A DNA stretch of 62,206 nucleotides from an uncultured Phascolarctobacterium sp. (GTDB lineage: Bacteria; Bacillota; Negativicutes; Acidaminococcales; Acidaminococcaceae). The translations under genes were made by a program, and so were the position numbers. Of the stretch, positions 1-9,002 are shown one piece after another. The stretch lies in the NCBI RefSeq assembly GCF_900753045.1, contig NZ_CAADXO010000023.1, positions 1 to 62,206 of the forward strand, given 5' to 3'. Numbering within the stretch: position 1 is the first letter of the stretch; each line of letters starts with the position of its first letter. The notes beneath the pieces were generated by a model. The model did not search any database. It was not told the origin of the DNA and saw only the letters and a program-made list of their open reading frames with translations.

Positions 1-67
1 CTGTCGCGTTACGCGCGCAGTAAGCTTTAACTTAAGATAAAAATTATACGCAGATGCTTTTATGCAA

Positions 68-114
68 AAAGCTGCCGTCTCCGGTTTAGGCCGGGGCTGG
101 CAGCTTTATTTTTT
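68..114 (+). terminator. Intrinsic terminator of an upstream gene
   Basis: A 9-bp stem AAAGCTGCC/GGCAGCTTT with an inner CCGG/CCGG pair is followed by a T-rich run. It would end transcription entering from left of the window. Positions 1-334 hold no gene I can support, only this and the following hairpins. Confidence 0.8.
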
Positions 115-160
115 CGTGAGAAATATCGAGTTTAAGAAGATGACTATACCGATGCAAAAG

Positions 161-194
161 AAAAAAACACGGGCATTATGCACCGTGTTTTTTT
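161..194. terminator. Bidirectional intrinsic terminator
   Basis: The stem AAACACGG/CCGTGTTT is flanked by an A-run on the left and a T-run on the right, so it can act in both directions. It lies downstream of the leftward aminotransferase gene and probably ends it. Confidence 0.75.
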
Positions 195-203
195 CTGCCT
201 TGT

Positions 204-224
204 GTCTCACGGAAGGAGTGAGAC
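204..224. other. Perfect 7-bp hairpin
   Basis: GTCTCAC and GTGAGAC are separated by seven bases. There is no T-run. It lies between two terminators and the 3' end of the aminotransferase gene; role unknown. Confidence 0.35.
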
Positions 225-334
225 GAAGTGGAAGGGATTAGATAAATACCAAAATCGTGGACTAATGTTTTATTAGCTGCTTATATTATACTCCTCAGCA
301 AAACAGCTTGTCTAATAAGGAGTCAGCATAACAG

Positions 335-1528
335 TTATTTCGCTTTGTTCAGATTTCTGTATTTCGTTACGAAGAGGGCGATGCGCTCCAGTGCCTTATG
401 CAGGATTTCTTCGCTGTAAGCATAGGAGCAGCGGATATAGCCTTCGCCGCCGGCACCGAAGATATTGCCGGGGATTACGAGAACCTCCTGCTCCTCCAGC
501 AGCTTTTCAACAAATTCCATGCTGGAAAGGCCGGTTTCCTTGATGCAGGGGAAAACATAGAAGGCGCCTTCGGGCTCATACAGCGGCAGGCCCATCTTGT
601 GGAAGCCGTCAATCATAATCTGACGGCGGCGGCTGTATTCGGCAACCATGTTGTCAACATCCTGACGGCAGTATTTCAGTGCCGCAATTGCGCCGTACTG
701 TGCTGTAACGTTGGGGCAGAGCACAACATACTGATGCAGGATGTTCATAGCGTTGATGATTGCCGCCGGTGCCATGATATAGCCAAGACGCAGGCCTGTC
801 ATAGCGTAGGCCTTGGAGAAGCCGTTGAAAATAATGGTGCGGTCGCGGAATTCCGGGAAGGAGGTGAACATGGTGTGCGTTTTGCCACCATAGGTAAGAT
901 GAGCATAAAGCTCGTCGCTGATGACAATCAGGTCATGCTTTACAGCCCAGTCACCGATAGCCTTAATCTGCTCCTTGCTCATAATAGCGCCGGTCGGGTT
1001 ATTGGGGTAGCCAAGCATAATAGCCTTGGTCTTGGGCGTAACAGCCTTTTCCAAATCTTCAATGGTAGGCACAAAGCCGTTTTCCTGATAAGTTTCTACA
1101 GAAACAGGCTTGCCGCCTGCCAGAATAACGCAGGCCTTGTTGGCAACGTAGCAGGGCTCGGGCAGAATAATTTCATCACCGGGATGCATAATGGTAGTAA
1201 TAGTGGTGTACAGTGCTTCGCTGACACCGACGGTTACCATGATTTCGGTTTTCGGATCATATTTCACGCCGTAGTTTTTATGGATATCATCCGCAATTGC
1301 CTCGCGCAGCTCTAACAGGCCGAGCGTAGGAGTGTAGCAGCTTTTGCCTTCGCAGATGCTGTTGATTTCGGCATCCTTGACAGCCTGCGGAATATCAAAA
1401 TCGGGTTCGCCTACGCTGAGAGGCACGATGTTGGGGTTAGCGGCCATAATATCAAGAAACTTTGCCAGACCGGAGGGAGGCAGTGCTTTAATAAAGGGAG
1501 AAACAGCAGCATCAAAATTATAGGACAT
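335..1528 (-). CDS. Class I/II pyridoxal-phosphate aminotransferase
   Basis: A 397-residue fold-type I aminotransferase of the aspartate/aromatic family. Visible landmarks are the substrate-side SVGEPDFD segment near the N-terminus, the NNPTGA motif, the ISDELYAHL segment, and the PLP-lysine context NGFSKAYAMTGLRLGY. I chose the ATG at 1528 because AAAGGTGG stands eight bases upstream; a GTG at 1540 is in frame but lies inside that Shine-Dalgarno. The exact amino-group donor cannot be decided from sequence; aspartate, alanine or aromatic substrates are all possible. It is a single leftward gene, divergent from the rimP operon. Confidence 0.88.
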   Translation of the reverse strand: MSYNFDAAVSPFIKALPPSGLAKFLDIMAANPNIVPLSVGEPDFDIPQAVKDAEINSICEGKSCYTPTLGLLELREAIADDIHKNYGVKYDPKTEIMVTVGVSEALYTTITTIMHPGDEIILPEPCYVANKACVILAGGKPVSVETYQENGFVPTIEDLEKAVTPKTKAIMLGYPNNPTGAIMSKEQIKAIGDWAVKHDLIVISDELYAHLTYGGKTHTMFTSFPEFRDRTIIFNGFSKAYAMTGLRLGYIMAPAAIINAMNILHQYVVLCPNVTAQYGAIAALKYCRQDVDNMVAEYSRRRQIMIDGFHKMGLPLYEPEGAFYVFPCIKETGLSSMEFVEKLLEEQEVLVIPGNIFGAGGEGYIRCSYAYSEEILHKALERIALFVTKYRNLNKAK

Positions 1529-1619
1529 AAAAAATACCACCTTTCATAAAAAGCTTGTCGATAAAGCGCCCTTGTCAAAACTGACACTTTTTCCACAATC
1601 TCTATCAGTTTACTATATT

Positions 1620-1648
1620 ACTGTAGCAGATATTTTTACGACTGACAA
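1620..1648 (-). promoter_or_regulatory. Probable sigma-A promoter of the aminotransferase
   Basis: On the minus strand TTGTCA (1648-1643) and TACAGT (1625-1620) are separated by 17 bases. The hexamers are moderately good matches and lie about 95 bases before the start codon. Confidence 0.5.
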
Positions 1649-1739
1649 GGGAAAGCATAGTGTATACATTTTCCGTGGCAGATTTAGCATTTTTTTGTAT
1701 AAAATTTAACATATCATAACTAGATATAGCGTAAGCTAC

Positions 1740-1768
1740 TTGCAAGACTTGTCAACAGATGCTATAAT
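1740..1768 (+). promoter_or_regulatory. Promoter of the rimP-nusA-infB operon
   Basis: TTGCAA (1740-1745), a 17-base spacer and a perfect TATAAT (1763-1768). Transcription would begin near 1775 and run through the rimP leader hairpin. Confidence 0.75.
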
Positions 1769-1796
1769 AAGAATAGCCAAAATAAGTATGACTTGT

Positions 1797-1825
1797 GAAA
1801 GAGTGGGTTTAAAGCCCGCTCTTTC
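1797..1825 (+). promoter_or_regulatory. Leader hairpin upstream of rimP
   Basis: GAAAGAGTGGG pairs with CCCGCTCTTTC (11 bp, one G-T pair) around a short TTTAAAG loop. Hairpins of this form before rimP are common in Firmicutes; it could be a processing, stability or autoregulatory element. There is no strong T-run directly after the stem, so it is not a clear terminator. Confidence 0.6.
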
Positions 1826-1917
1826 CGCTTATTACGATGTTTCTGACGCAATTGCGGCGGAAGCAGGTGTTGGCCGCAAGGTTAATACAGAAAGAAAAAC
1901 TTAATATGGAGGTGAAA

Positions 1918-2397
1918 ATGATGCAGGCAAAAGAAGTTGAAGCACTGATTACCGCAATGGTAGAACCCCTTCTGCAGGATACCGGGCTTACTCTGGTTGA
2001 TGTAGAATATGTGCGTGAAAAGGACTGGTACCTACGGATTTTTCTCGATAAGCCTGGTGGAGTTGAAATTGATGACTGCCAGATGGTGAGCGAAAAGCTG
2101 ACGGAGATTCTGGATGCAGAGGATCCTATTCCCGACAAATACTTTTTGGAGGTTTCTTCCCCGGGCATTGACCGTCCGCTGAAGAAGGACAAGGACTTTG
2201 AAGCTGCCTACGGCACCAAGGTTGACATTATGTTCTATACTCCGTGGGAGGGAATGAAAAATCTGACCGGCATTCTGGTAGCACATGATGACGAAGCTGT
2301 ACAGGTTAAAAAGATTATTAAAGGTAAGGAATTCAAAAATCCTGACCGCATTGAACGTAGGCTGATTGCGAATATCAGACCGCATATAGACTTTTAA
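1918..2397 (+). CDS. rimP: Ribosome maturation factor RimP
   Basis: RimP binds the pre-30S subunit and promotes late 16S rRNA maturation. The protein has the usual two-domain layout: an N-terminal alpha/beta domain containing LTLVDVEYVREKDWYLRIFL and the SSPGIDRPLKK motif, then an SH3-like C-terminal domain. ATG codons at 1918 and 1921 are both in frame behind GGAGG (1908-1912); 1921 has the slightly better spacing. The result is 158-159 residues, normal for the family. It is the first gene of the operon, 24 bases before nusA. Confidence 0.95.
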   Translation: MMQAKEVEALITAMVEPLLQDTGLTLVDVEYVREKDWYLRIFLDKPGGVEIDDCQMVSEKLTEILDAEDPIPDKYFLEVSSPGIDRPLKKDKDFEAAYGTKVDIMFYTPWEGMKNLTGILVAHDDEAVQVKKIIKGKEFKNPDRIERRLIANIRPHIDF

Positions 2398-2421
2398 TTT
2401 AAGAAATAGGAGGCTTATTAA

Positions 2422-3495
2422 GTGAACGCAGATTTTATCTCAGCAATCCAGGAATTAGGAAAGGAAAAGGGTATTGACCCCGAGCTTTTGTTCCAGGCTG
2501 TTGATGACGCTTTGGTTGCTGCTTACAAGAAGAACACCGGCACAAACCAAAATGTCCGTGTTGAAATGAATAAAGAAACCGGTGAAATCCATGTATATGC
2601 TCAGCGCACTGTAGTTGAAGGCGAGGCTGACGGCATTAACGAAATGACTCTGGAGGATGCTCAGGCAATCAACCCGCAGTATCTTGCAGGCGATATCGTA
2701 GAGGTTGAGGTTACTCCGAAAAACTTCGGCCGTATTGCTGCCCAAAACGCTAAGCAGTTTGTTGTACAGCGTATCCGTGAGGCAGAGCGCGGACAAGTAT
2801 ATGAACGCTTCCAAAGCCGTGCCAACGATATCGTTACCGGTATTATCGAGCGCATGGAAAACCAAAACGTTTATATCGATTTGGGCAAGGTTGAAGCCGT
2901 GCTGACTCCGAACGAGCAGATTCCCGGTGAAATCTACCAATACCATGAGCGTATGAAAACCTATATTGTTGAGGTTAAGCGCACCAACAAGGGACCGCAG
3001 ATTATGGTTTCCCGCACTCATCCCGGCCTGCTGAAGCGCCTGTTTGAGCTGGAGGTTCCGGAAATCCATGACGGCGTGGTTGAAATCAAATCCGTTGCCC
3101 GCGAGCCCGGTATGCGCTCCAAGATTTCCGTATATACCGCTGACAGCAATGTTGATCCGGTAGGTGCCTGCGTAGGCCATAAGGGCATGCGTGTGCAGAC
3201 TATTGTTAACGAGCTGCGCGGTGAAAAGATTGATATTGTAAAATACAGTGAAGATCCGGCACAATACGTTGCCAATGCTCTGAGCCCGGCAAAGGTTGTT
3301 AAGACAACCGTTAACGAAGCAGACAAAATCTGCCGCGTTGTCGTACCGGATTACCAGCTGTCCCTGGCTATCGGCAAGGAAGGCCAAAATGCCCGCCTGG
3401 CTGCTAAGCTGACCGGCTGGAAGATTGATATTAAGAGCGAAACTCAAGCTGCCGAAGAGGCTGCTGCTGAGCCGGCTCCCGTGGAAGAAGCATGA
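2422..3495 (+). CDS. nusA: Transcription termination/antitermination factor NusA
   Basis: NusA binds RNA polymerase and nascent RNA and modulates pausing, termination and antitermination. The 357-residue protein shows the N-terminal polymerase-binding domain, an S1 domain around residues 130-200, and two KH domains (GACVGHKGMRVQ and LAIGKEGQNARLAAKLTGWKI). The proteobacterial C-terminal acidic repeats are absent, as is usual in Firmicutes; only a short Ala/Glu-rich tail follows KH2. Start is GTG at 2422 after AGGAGG. Its 3' end overlaps rnpM in an ATGA arrangement, suggesting coupled translation. Confidence 0.97.
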   Translation: MNADFISAIQELGKEKGIDPELLFQAVDDALVAAYKKNTGTNQNVRVEMNKETGEIHVYAQRTVVEGEADGINEMTLEDAQAINPQYLAGDIVEVEVTPKNFGRIAAQNAKQFVVQRIREAERGQVYERFQSRANDIVTGIIERMENQNVYIDLGKVEAVLTPNEQIPGEIYQYHERMKTYIVEVKRTNKGPQIMVSRTHPGLLKRLFELEVPEIHDGVVEIKSVAREPGMRSKISVYTADSNVDPVGACVGHKGMRVQTIVNELRGEKIDIVKYSEDPAQYVANALSPAKVVKTTVNEADKICRVVVPDYQLSLAIGKEGQNARLAAKLTGWKIDIKSETQAAEEAAAEPAPVEEA

Positions 3496-3767
3496 TGAAG
3501 GTAAAAAAAGTTCCGCAGCGTAAATGCTTAGGCTGCAATGAAATGAAGGATAAAAAGGCTCTGCTGCGCGTTGTACGTTCGCCTGAGGGCGAGGTCAGCC
3601 TTGACCTTACCGGCAAGAAGAACGGACGCGGCGCATATGTCTGCCCCGATAAGGAATGCATTACCAAGGCCGTAAAGGAGAAACGTCTGGAGCGCGCTTT
3701 GGAGAAGCCTATCGGTGAGGATGTACTCAAGCAGCTGCTGGAGGATTTCGAACATGGCAGGCAATAA
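3492..3767 (+). CDS. rnpM: YlxR-family RNase P modulator RnpM
   Basis: A 91-residue basic protein of the YlxR family, described in Bacillus subtilis as RnpM, which binds the RNase P RNA. It has the family signatures PQRKCLGC near the N-terminus and GRGAYVCPD in the middle. The start overlaps the nusA stop. It sits in the conserved nusA-ylxR-ylxQ-infB order, which strengthens the call. Confidence 0.9.
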   Translation: MMKVKKVPQRKCLGCNEMKDKKALLRVVRSPEGEVSLDLTGKKNGRGAYVCPDKECITKAVKEKRLERALEKPIGEDVLKQLLEDFEHGRQ

Positions 3768-4050
3768 TGTTGCTTTTGCTTTAGGGTTGGCGCAAAAGGC
3801 CGGCAAAACCGCTTCCGGCGATGTAGCTGTGCGTGCTGCCTTAAAAAGCGGCAAGGTCAAAGTACTTGTTTTGGCACAAGATGCTGCCCCTAATTCAAAA
3901 AAGGAAATTTATTTCCTGGCAGAGATGGCAGGCGTGCAGGTCATTGAGCTGTTGACGCGCAATGAGCTGGGCTATGCAATCGGCAAAGGACCGAGAATAG
4001 CTGTGGCTATTACCGACGCGAACTTTGCCAATATGCTGCTGAAAAAATAA
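3754..4050 (+). CDS. ylxQ: L7Ae/YlxQ-family RNA-binding protein
   Basis: A 98-residue member of the L7Ae/L30e/Gadd45 superfamily, which bind kink-turn RNA. Visible features are the LGLAQKAGKTASGD segment, the central LVLAQDAAPNSKKEI motif, and a C-terminal KGPRIAVAITDANFA segment. The frame is open from 3715, but the ATG at 3754 follows GGAGG (3739-3743) and overlaps the end of rnpM by 14 bases, as expected for this operon. The precise RNA target is not known from sequence. Confidence 0.88.
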   Translation: MAGNNVAFALGLAQKAGKTASGDVAVRAALKSGKVKVLVLAQDAAPNSKKEIYFLAEMAGVQVIELLTRNELGYAIGKGPRIAVAITDANFANMLLKK

Positions 4051-4069
4051 TAAAGTTAAATCACAGTTG

Positions 4070-4097
4070 TCTGCGTAGCTTGCGAGAGCTCCGCAGA
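4070..4097 (+). other. Intercistronic hairpin before infB
   Basis: TCTGCG-t-AGCT pairs with AGCT-c-CGCAGA (10 bp with one internal mismatch). No T-run follows. It may be an RNA-processing or mRNA-stability element between ylxQ and infB. Confidence 0.5.
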
Positions 4098-4135
4098 TGA
4101 GTCTGCTTCTTATTATCTGGTCTGGAGGTGGATGA

Positions 4136-6697
4136 ATGGGTAATAAAAGAATATATGAGGTTGCCAAGGATTATGGCAAACCGGTAAATGAGGTCATTGA
4201 CCTTTTAAAGAAAAATAATATCGAAAAAACTAATTTTAGTGCAGCTGATGACAAGGCTATGTCTGTTATCCGTAAAGCATACGATAAAAAACCAGAACCG
4301 CCCAAACCGGCGAAGACGGAAAAACGTGATGTCAGCAAACCGGCTGCTCCTGCGCGTCCGCAGGCTACAGCTAAAAGAAACGATAACAATATGAATAGGA
4401 ATAACGGACAGAGGAATATGCAACAAAATCAGCAACAAAATCAACGCAATAACAACAACGCTCAGCAAGGGCGCAATGAAAATCGTCAGGGTGGCCGCAA
4501 CGAAGGCCGTCCGCAGCAAAACCGCGGTGGCCAGCAGGGCAACCGTCAAGGCGGCCAGGGTGGCCGTAACGAAGGCCGTCCGCAAAACCGTAACGGCCAG
4601 CAGGGTGCTCAGGGCAACCGTCAGGGTAACCGCAACGGCCAACAACGCCAAGGCGGTATCTTTGTAGGTCCTAAGAGCCAGCAGGGCCCCAGCGTACATG
4701 GCGAAAGCCGTGCACAGGTTAGCGGTGGCCGCAGCGAAGGCCGCAGCAGCGGTCGCAGCGAAGGTGCTCGCGATAACCGTCAGGGCGGTCGCAACGCAGG
4801 CAAGAGCCGTAAGGATAACAAGCCGCAGATTAAGGGCAGCTACGCTACCCGCGAAAGCCGTCCGAACCGCAGCGCCGGCCATCAGATGCCGGTAAACCGC
4901 GGCGGCAAGAAGCCCGCACCGAAGCAACAACAGGCTCCGGTAGAAATCGTTCGTCCGACCTACGTTGAAATCGGCGAATCCATCAATGTACAGGAATTTT
5001 CCAAGCTCATTAAGCGTGAGGTTAATGAAGTAATCAAGGCTCTGTTTATGCTGGGCGTAATGGTTACCATCAACCAGGATATCGATTTCGATACCGCACA
5101 GCTTATCGGCGACAACTTCGGCGTAGAAGTTGGCCAAAAGGCTCCGGAAGAGGATCCGACCGAGATTCCCGAGGTTGACGATCCGCCTGAAAAACGCGTT
5201 CCGCGTCCGCCGGTTATTACCGTTATGGGCCACGTTGACCATGGTAAAACCTCCTTGCTGGACGCTATCCGCAAAACCAACGTTACTTCCCGCGAGGCCG
5301 GCGGTATTACCCAGCACATCGGTGCTTATAAGGTAAACTACCAGGGCAAGCAGATTGTATTCCTGGATACTCCGGGCCATGAGGCTTTCACCGCTATGCG
5401 TGCCCGCGGCGCACAGGTAACCGACGTTGCAATTCTGGTTGTAGCAGCAGATGACGGTGTAATGCCGCAGACCATCGAGGCTATCAACCATGCTAAGGCT
5501 GCAAAGGTACCTATCATTGTAGCTATCAATAAAATCGACCGTCCGGGCGCAAATCCGGATCACGTTAAACAACAGCTGGCAGAGCATGAGCTCATTCCTG
5601 AGGATTGGGGCGGTGACACCATTATGGTACCGGTTTCCGCACATCAGAAGACCGGCATCAGCGACCTGCTGGAAATGATTCTGCTGGTTGCAGAAATGCA
5701 GGAGCTGAAGGCTAACCCGAATCTGCCTGCTCACGGCACCATCATCGAGGCTCAGCTGGATAAAGGCCGCGGCCCGGTTGCTACCGTACTGGTACAACGC
5801 GGTACTCTGCATATCGGTGATACCATTATTGCCGGCACCTCCTATGGTAAGGTTCGTGCAATGATCAATGACCGTGGCGAAAAGGTTAAGAAGGCTCTGC
5901 CTTCTACCCCTGTAGAGGTACTGGGCCTGAACGATGTACCGGCTGCCGGCGATATTCTGGACAGCACCGATGAAAAGACTGCCCGCGGCGTTGCCGAAAA
6001 ACGTATCGCCAAGAAGAAGGAAGAGGAAATCAAGCTGAACTCCAAGGTTTCTCTGGATGACCTGTTCCAACGCATTAAAGAAGGCGAAATCAAAGAGCTG
6101 AACATCGTTGTTAAGGCTGACGTTCAGGGTACCATCGAAGCATTGAAGGCATCCCTGGAGAAAATCAAAAACGATGAGGTTAAGGTTGCCGTTGTCCATG
6201 CGGGCGTAGGCGCTATCACCGAGTCCGACGTAATGCTGGCATCCGCTGCCAACGCACTGATTATCGGCTTTAACGTTCGTCCTGACGCTAACGCGCGCAA
6301 GGCTGCCGAAACCGAGAAGGTTGACGTACGCACCTACCGTGTTATTTACGACGCAATCAACGATGTTGAGGCTGCTATCAAAGGTATGCTTGCTCCGAAA
6401 TTCAAGGAAGTTATCCAAGGCCGCGTAGAAATCCGTCAGATGATTACTATTTCCAAGCTGAAGATTGCAGGCTGCTATGTAGTTGAAGGCAAGGTTACCA
6501 ACAGCTCCAAGGTTCGTGTTGTCCGTGACGGCATCGTAGTTCATGAGGGCGTTATCGAATCTCTGCGCCGCTTCAAGGACGATGTGAAGGAAGTTGCCCA
6601 AGGCTTTGAATGCGGTATTACTTTAGAGAAATTCAGCGACCTTAAAGAGGGCGATATCTTTGAAGTATACGACATGGAAGAAATCGCAGTAGAATAG
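4136..6697 (+). CDS. infB: Translation initiation factor IF-2
   Basis: IF-2 is the GTPase that delivers initiator tRNA and drives subunit joining. The 853-residue protein begins with an IF2-N helix domain, then a long low-complexity stretch rich in Asn, Gln, Gly and Arg (about residues 75-265), a second IF2-N domain, the G domain (G1 GHVDHGKTS near residue 367, G3 DTPGH, G4 NKID) and C-terminal domains II-IV. Start is ATG 4136 behind GGAGGTG. The basic low-complexity region contains imperfect repeats such as GGRNEGRPQ. It is coupled to rbfA downstream. Confidence 0.98.
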   Translation: MGNKRIYEVAKDYGKPVNEVIDLLKKNNIEKTNFSAADDKAMSVIRKAYDKKPEPPKPAKTEKRDVSKPAAPARPQATAKRNDNNMNRNNGQRNMQQNQQQNQRNNNNAQQGRNENRQGGRNEGRPQQNRGGQQGNRQGGQGGRNEGRPQNRNGQQGAQGNRQGNRNGQQRQGGIFVGPKSQQGPSVHGESRAQVSGGRSEGRSSGRSEGARDNRQGGRNAGKSRKDNKPQIKGSYATRESRPNRSAGHQMPVNRGGKKPAPKQQQAPVEIVRPTYVEIGESINVQEFSKLIKREVNEVIKALFMLGVMVTINQDIDFDTAQLIGDNFGVEVGQKAPEEDPTEIPEVDDPPEKRVPRPPVITVMGHVDHGKTSLLDAIRKTNVTSREAGGITQHIGAYKVNYQGKQIVFLDTPGHEAFTAMRARGAQVTDVAILVVAADDGVMPQTIEAINHAKAAKVPIIVAINKIDRPGANPDHVKQQLAEHELIPEDWGGDTIMVPVSAHQKTGISDLLEMILLVAEMQELKANPNLPAHGTIIEAQLDKGRGPVATVLVQRGTLHIGDTIIAGTSYGKVRAMINDRGEKVKKALPSTPVEVLGLNDVPAAGDILDSTDEKTARGVAEKRIAKKKEEEIKLNSKVSLDDLFQRIKEGEIKELNIVVKADVQGTIEALKASLEKIKNDEVKVAVVHAGVGAITESDVMLASAANALIIGFNVRPDANARKAAETEKVDVRTYRVIYDAINDVEAAIKGMLAPKFKEVIQGRVEIRQMITISKLKIAGCYVVEGKVTNSSKVRVVRDGIVVHEGVIESLRRFKDDVKEVAQGFECGITLEKFSDLKEGDIFEVYDMEEIAVE

Positions 6698-6722
6698 TCT
6701 GCCGCATAAGGCACATTGCGCA

Positions 6723-6750
6723 GGAATGCCGGCCGCATACGCCGCATTCC
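6723..6750 (+). other. Intercistronic hairpin between infB and rbfA
   Basis: GGAATGC-c-GGC pairs with GCC-GCATTCC (10 bp with one bulge). There is no T-run, so processing or stability is more likely than termination. Confidence 0.45.
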
Positions 6751-6802
6751 CCGCAGCTGCTGCCTGTACGTCAGTCTGTATCTATATATAGAGGAAAAGA
6801 AA

Positions 6803-7180
6803 ATGGCAAGACTTAGAGTAGAAAAAGTACAGGAGGCCATCAAGCACGAAATCAGCAAAATGCTGCTGCATGATGTCAAGGATCCGCGCATTCAGTTTGT
6901 TACCGTAACCGGCGTGGAGCTGACAGATGACATGAGCTATGCAAAGATTTTCATCAGCATGTATGGTCCCAAGGATAAACAGGATGAAACCTGGAAGGCT
7001 CTGAACAAGGCATTAGGCTTCATGCGTACGGAAATTGCCAAACGCATCCGCCTGCGCTTTGCACCTACCCTGATTCTGCAGAAGGATACCTCCGCAGAAT
7101 ACAGTGCGCATATTCAGAGCATCTTAGATAAGATTAAGCAGGAAGAAAAGCCTGCAGCCGAGGAAGCAGAGCATGAGTAA
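6803..7180 (+). CDS. rbfA: 30S ribosome-binding factor RbfA
   Basis: RbfA is a KH-fold protein needed for 16S 5'-end maturation and cold adaptation. The 125-residue product has the typical start MARLRVEKVQEAIKHEIS, the KDPRIQFVTVTGVELTDD motif and the LRFAPTLILQKD strand. The frame opens at 6716, but the ATG at 6803 behind GAGGAAAAG gives the family's normal length. The gene ends inside the start of nrnA (ATGAGTAA overlap). Confidence 0.95.
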   Translation: MARLRVEKVQEAIKHEISKMLLHDVKDPRIQFVTVTGVELTDDMSYAKIFISMYGPKDKQDETWKALNKALGFMRTEIAKRIRLRFAPTLILQKDTSAEYSAHIQSILDKIKQEEKPAAEEAEHE

Positions 7181-8123
7181 GGAGCTTAGCCTGCAGGAAA
7201 CAGGCGCTATGCTGCTGGCGGCAGAAAAAATTGTGCTGTGTACCCATGTAAGCCCGGATGGCGACACCCTGGGCTCCACTTTGGGACTGGCGCGCTTTTT
7301 GCTGGCACAGGGCAAGCAGGTTACTGTTTTCTGTGATGACGTTATCAACAAAAGCTTTAGCTTTTTTCCCGGTATTGAATTGTGTGAACGCCCGGTAGAG
7401 GGCAGCAAGCTGCAGACGGATTTGCTGGTAGTTATTGATGCCAGCTCCTTTGACCGCATTGGTCTGGTGTCCGAGGTTGTGGAAGCAAAAACGCTGCTGA
7501 ACATCGACCACCATATTTCCAACGAACGCTTTGCCGAATATCTTTATCTGGATGCCAAGGCGGCAGCCGTGGGAGAGGTAATGTGTGATCTGTTCATGGC
7601 TATGCAATGGCCCTTTGATAAGGAAATTGCTACCTGTTTTTACACAGCAATCAGCACAGACTGCGGTTCGTTCCGCTATGCCAACACTACGCCGAAAACT
7701 ATGCGTAATGCTGCCAAGCTGCTGGAATACGGCGTGCAGCCTAACGAAATCAGCGATGCACTGGACGTGCGCTCCCGTGATACGGTAGAGATGCTGGCCA
7801 AGGTACTGCCTTCGCTGACCTTCGCCTATGACGGCAAAATTGCTTATCTCACAATCACCAACGATTTATATGACAAGGAAGTCCAGACCGACAGCTTTGT
7901 ATCCTACCCGCGCTATATTGAGGGCGTTGACGTAGCTATTATGTTCAAGGCCGTTGAGCCGGCGGTAACGCGCGTGAGCATGCGCTCCAAGAGTGTTGAC
8001 GTATCCGCTGTGGCTGTAGCCTTCGGCGGCGGCGGTCATCTGCGGGCAGCAGGCTGTACGATTTATGCACCGGTGGAGGAGGCTCGCACTCAGCTGCTGG
8101 ATGCATTGGGCAAATTGGTTTAA
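7173..8123 (+). CDS. nrnA: DHH/DHHA1 phosphoesterase NrnA (oligoribonuclease / pAp phosphatase)
   Basis: A 316-residue DHH-family phosphoesterase; NrnA proteins degrade short RNA oligonucleotides and dephosphorylate 3'-phosphoadenosine 5'-phosphate. Metal-ligand motifs are visible: HVSPDGDTLGS near residue 25, VVIDAS, and the hallmark NIDHHISN near residue 115. The C-terminal DHHA1 domain ends with GGGGHLRAAG. It overlaps rbfA and is followed by truB after one base, a standard Firmicutes arrangement. Confidence 0.93.
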   Translation: MSKELSLQETGAMLLAAEKIVLCTHVSPDGDTLGSTLGLARFLLAQGKQVTVFCDDVINKSFSFFPGIELCERPVEGSKLQTDLLVVIDASSFDRIGLVSEVVEAKTLLNIDHHISNERFAEYLYLDAKAAAVGEVMCDLFMAMQWPFDKEIATCFYTAISTDCGSFRYANTTPKTMRNAAKLLEYGVQPNEISDALDVRSRDTVEMLAKVLPSLTFAYDGKIAYLTITNDLYDKEVQTDSFVSYPRYIEGVDVAIMFKAVEPAVTRVSMRSKSVDVSAVAVAFGGGGHLRAAGCTIYAPVEEARTQLLDALGKLV

Positions 8124-8124
8124 T

Positions 8125-9000
8125 ATGGACGCAATTTTTAATGTATTAAAACCACCACAGATGACATCGCATGATGTTATCGGTTTTTTGCGGCGCGTGC
8201 TTAACACAAAGAAAATCGGACATGGGGGAACTCTTGACCCTGACGCGGCAGGAGTTCTTCCTGTTTTTGCGGGCAGTGCAACCCGTCTGTTGGAATTTGC
8301 TGTAGAAGGCCGCAAGGAATATATTGCCGAATTTACGCTGGGTGCGCAGACCGTTACCGGCGATGACAGCGGTGAGGTTGTCAAAACGATGCCTGTGCCT
8401 GCCTTCGGCAAACAGGAGCTGGAAGCAGTGCTGGCGCAATTTACCGGCAAGCAGCTGCAGCTGCCTCCGATGTATTCGGCAATCAAAATCAATGGCAAAA
8501 AGCTGTATCAGCTGGCTCGTCAGGGCGTAGAGGTGGAACGCACCGCACGTCCCATCGAGGTCTATAAGCTGGAGCTTCTGCATTATACGGCAACGAGTTT
8601 TACCGTGCGCGTGGCCTGCTCCAAGGGCACCTATATCCGTGTCCTTGGCGAGGACCTGGCGACGGCGCTGGGGACCTGCGGCACGATGAGCTTTTTGCTG
8701 CGCACCCAGGTGGGAGCCTACACGATTGACAAGGCTTGCACGCTGCAGGAAATCGCGGAGAATCCCGAAGCCTGTGCCGCAGAGCCGCTTACTGCCGTTG
8801 CCGAGCTGCCCAAGCTTAAGGTAAACGCCCGTCAGGCGGCACGCATCACCAACGGTGTGCGTACTACGGTGGCGCAGACTGCCGACGGCAGATACGTACT
8901 GCTGGGGCCGGGGGATGAATTCTTAGGCATCGTCCGCTGTGAGCAGGAGCGCCTGCAGGCAGAAAAAATCTTAGAGCATTACCCGATGCCAGAGGAATAA
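8125..9000 (+). CDS. truB: tRNA pseudouridine-55 synthase TruB
   Basis: TruB makes pseudouridine 55 in the T-loop of tRNAs. The 291-residue protein carries the catalytic motif GHGGTLDPDAAGVLPV, with the nucleophilic Asp in DPDA, and the YSAIKINGKKLYQLAR and CSKGTYIRVLGEDL motifs. An in-frame extension to 8065 lies inside nrnA; the ATG at 8125, one base after the nrnA stop, gives the normal N-terminus. There is no strong Shine-Dalgarno, so translation is probably coupled to nrnA. Confidence 0.96.
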   Translation: MDAIFNVLKPPQMTSHDVIGFLRRVLNTKKIGHGGTLDPDAAGVLPVFAGSATRLLEFAVEGRKEYIAEFTLGAQTVTGDDSGEVVKTMPVPAFGKQELEAVLAQFTGKQLQLPPMYSAIKINGKKLYQLARQGVEVERTARPIEVYKLELLHYTATSFTVRVACSKGTYIRVLGEDLATALGTCGTMSFLLRTQVGAYTIDKACTLQEIAENPEACAAEPLTAVAELPKLKVNARQAARITNGVRTTVAQTADGRYVLLGPGDEFLGIVRCEQERLQAEKILEHYPMPEE

Positions 9001-9002
9001 GC

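Noticed and set aside
398..1315. A 305-codon rightward ORF opposite the aminotransferase
   Set aside because: Antisense shadow; the leftward frame has the full set of aminotransferase motifs and a Shine-Dalgarno.
4205..6601. A 798-codon antisense frame across infB
   Set aside because: Low-complexity composition mirrored from the sense gene, with no homology-like features.
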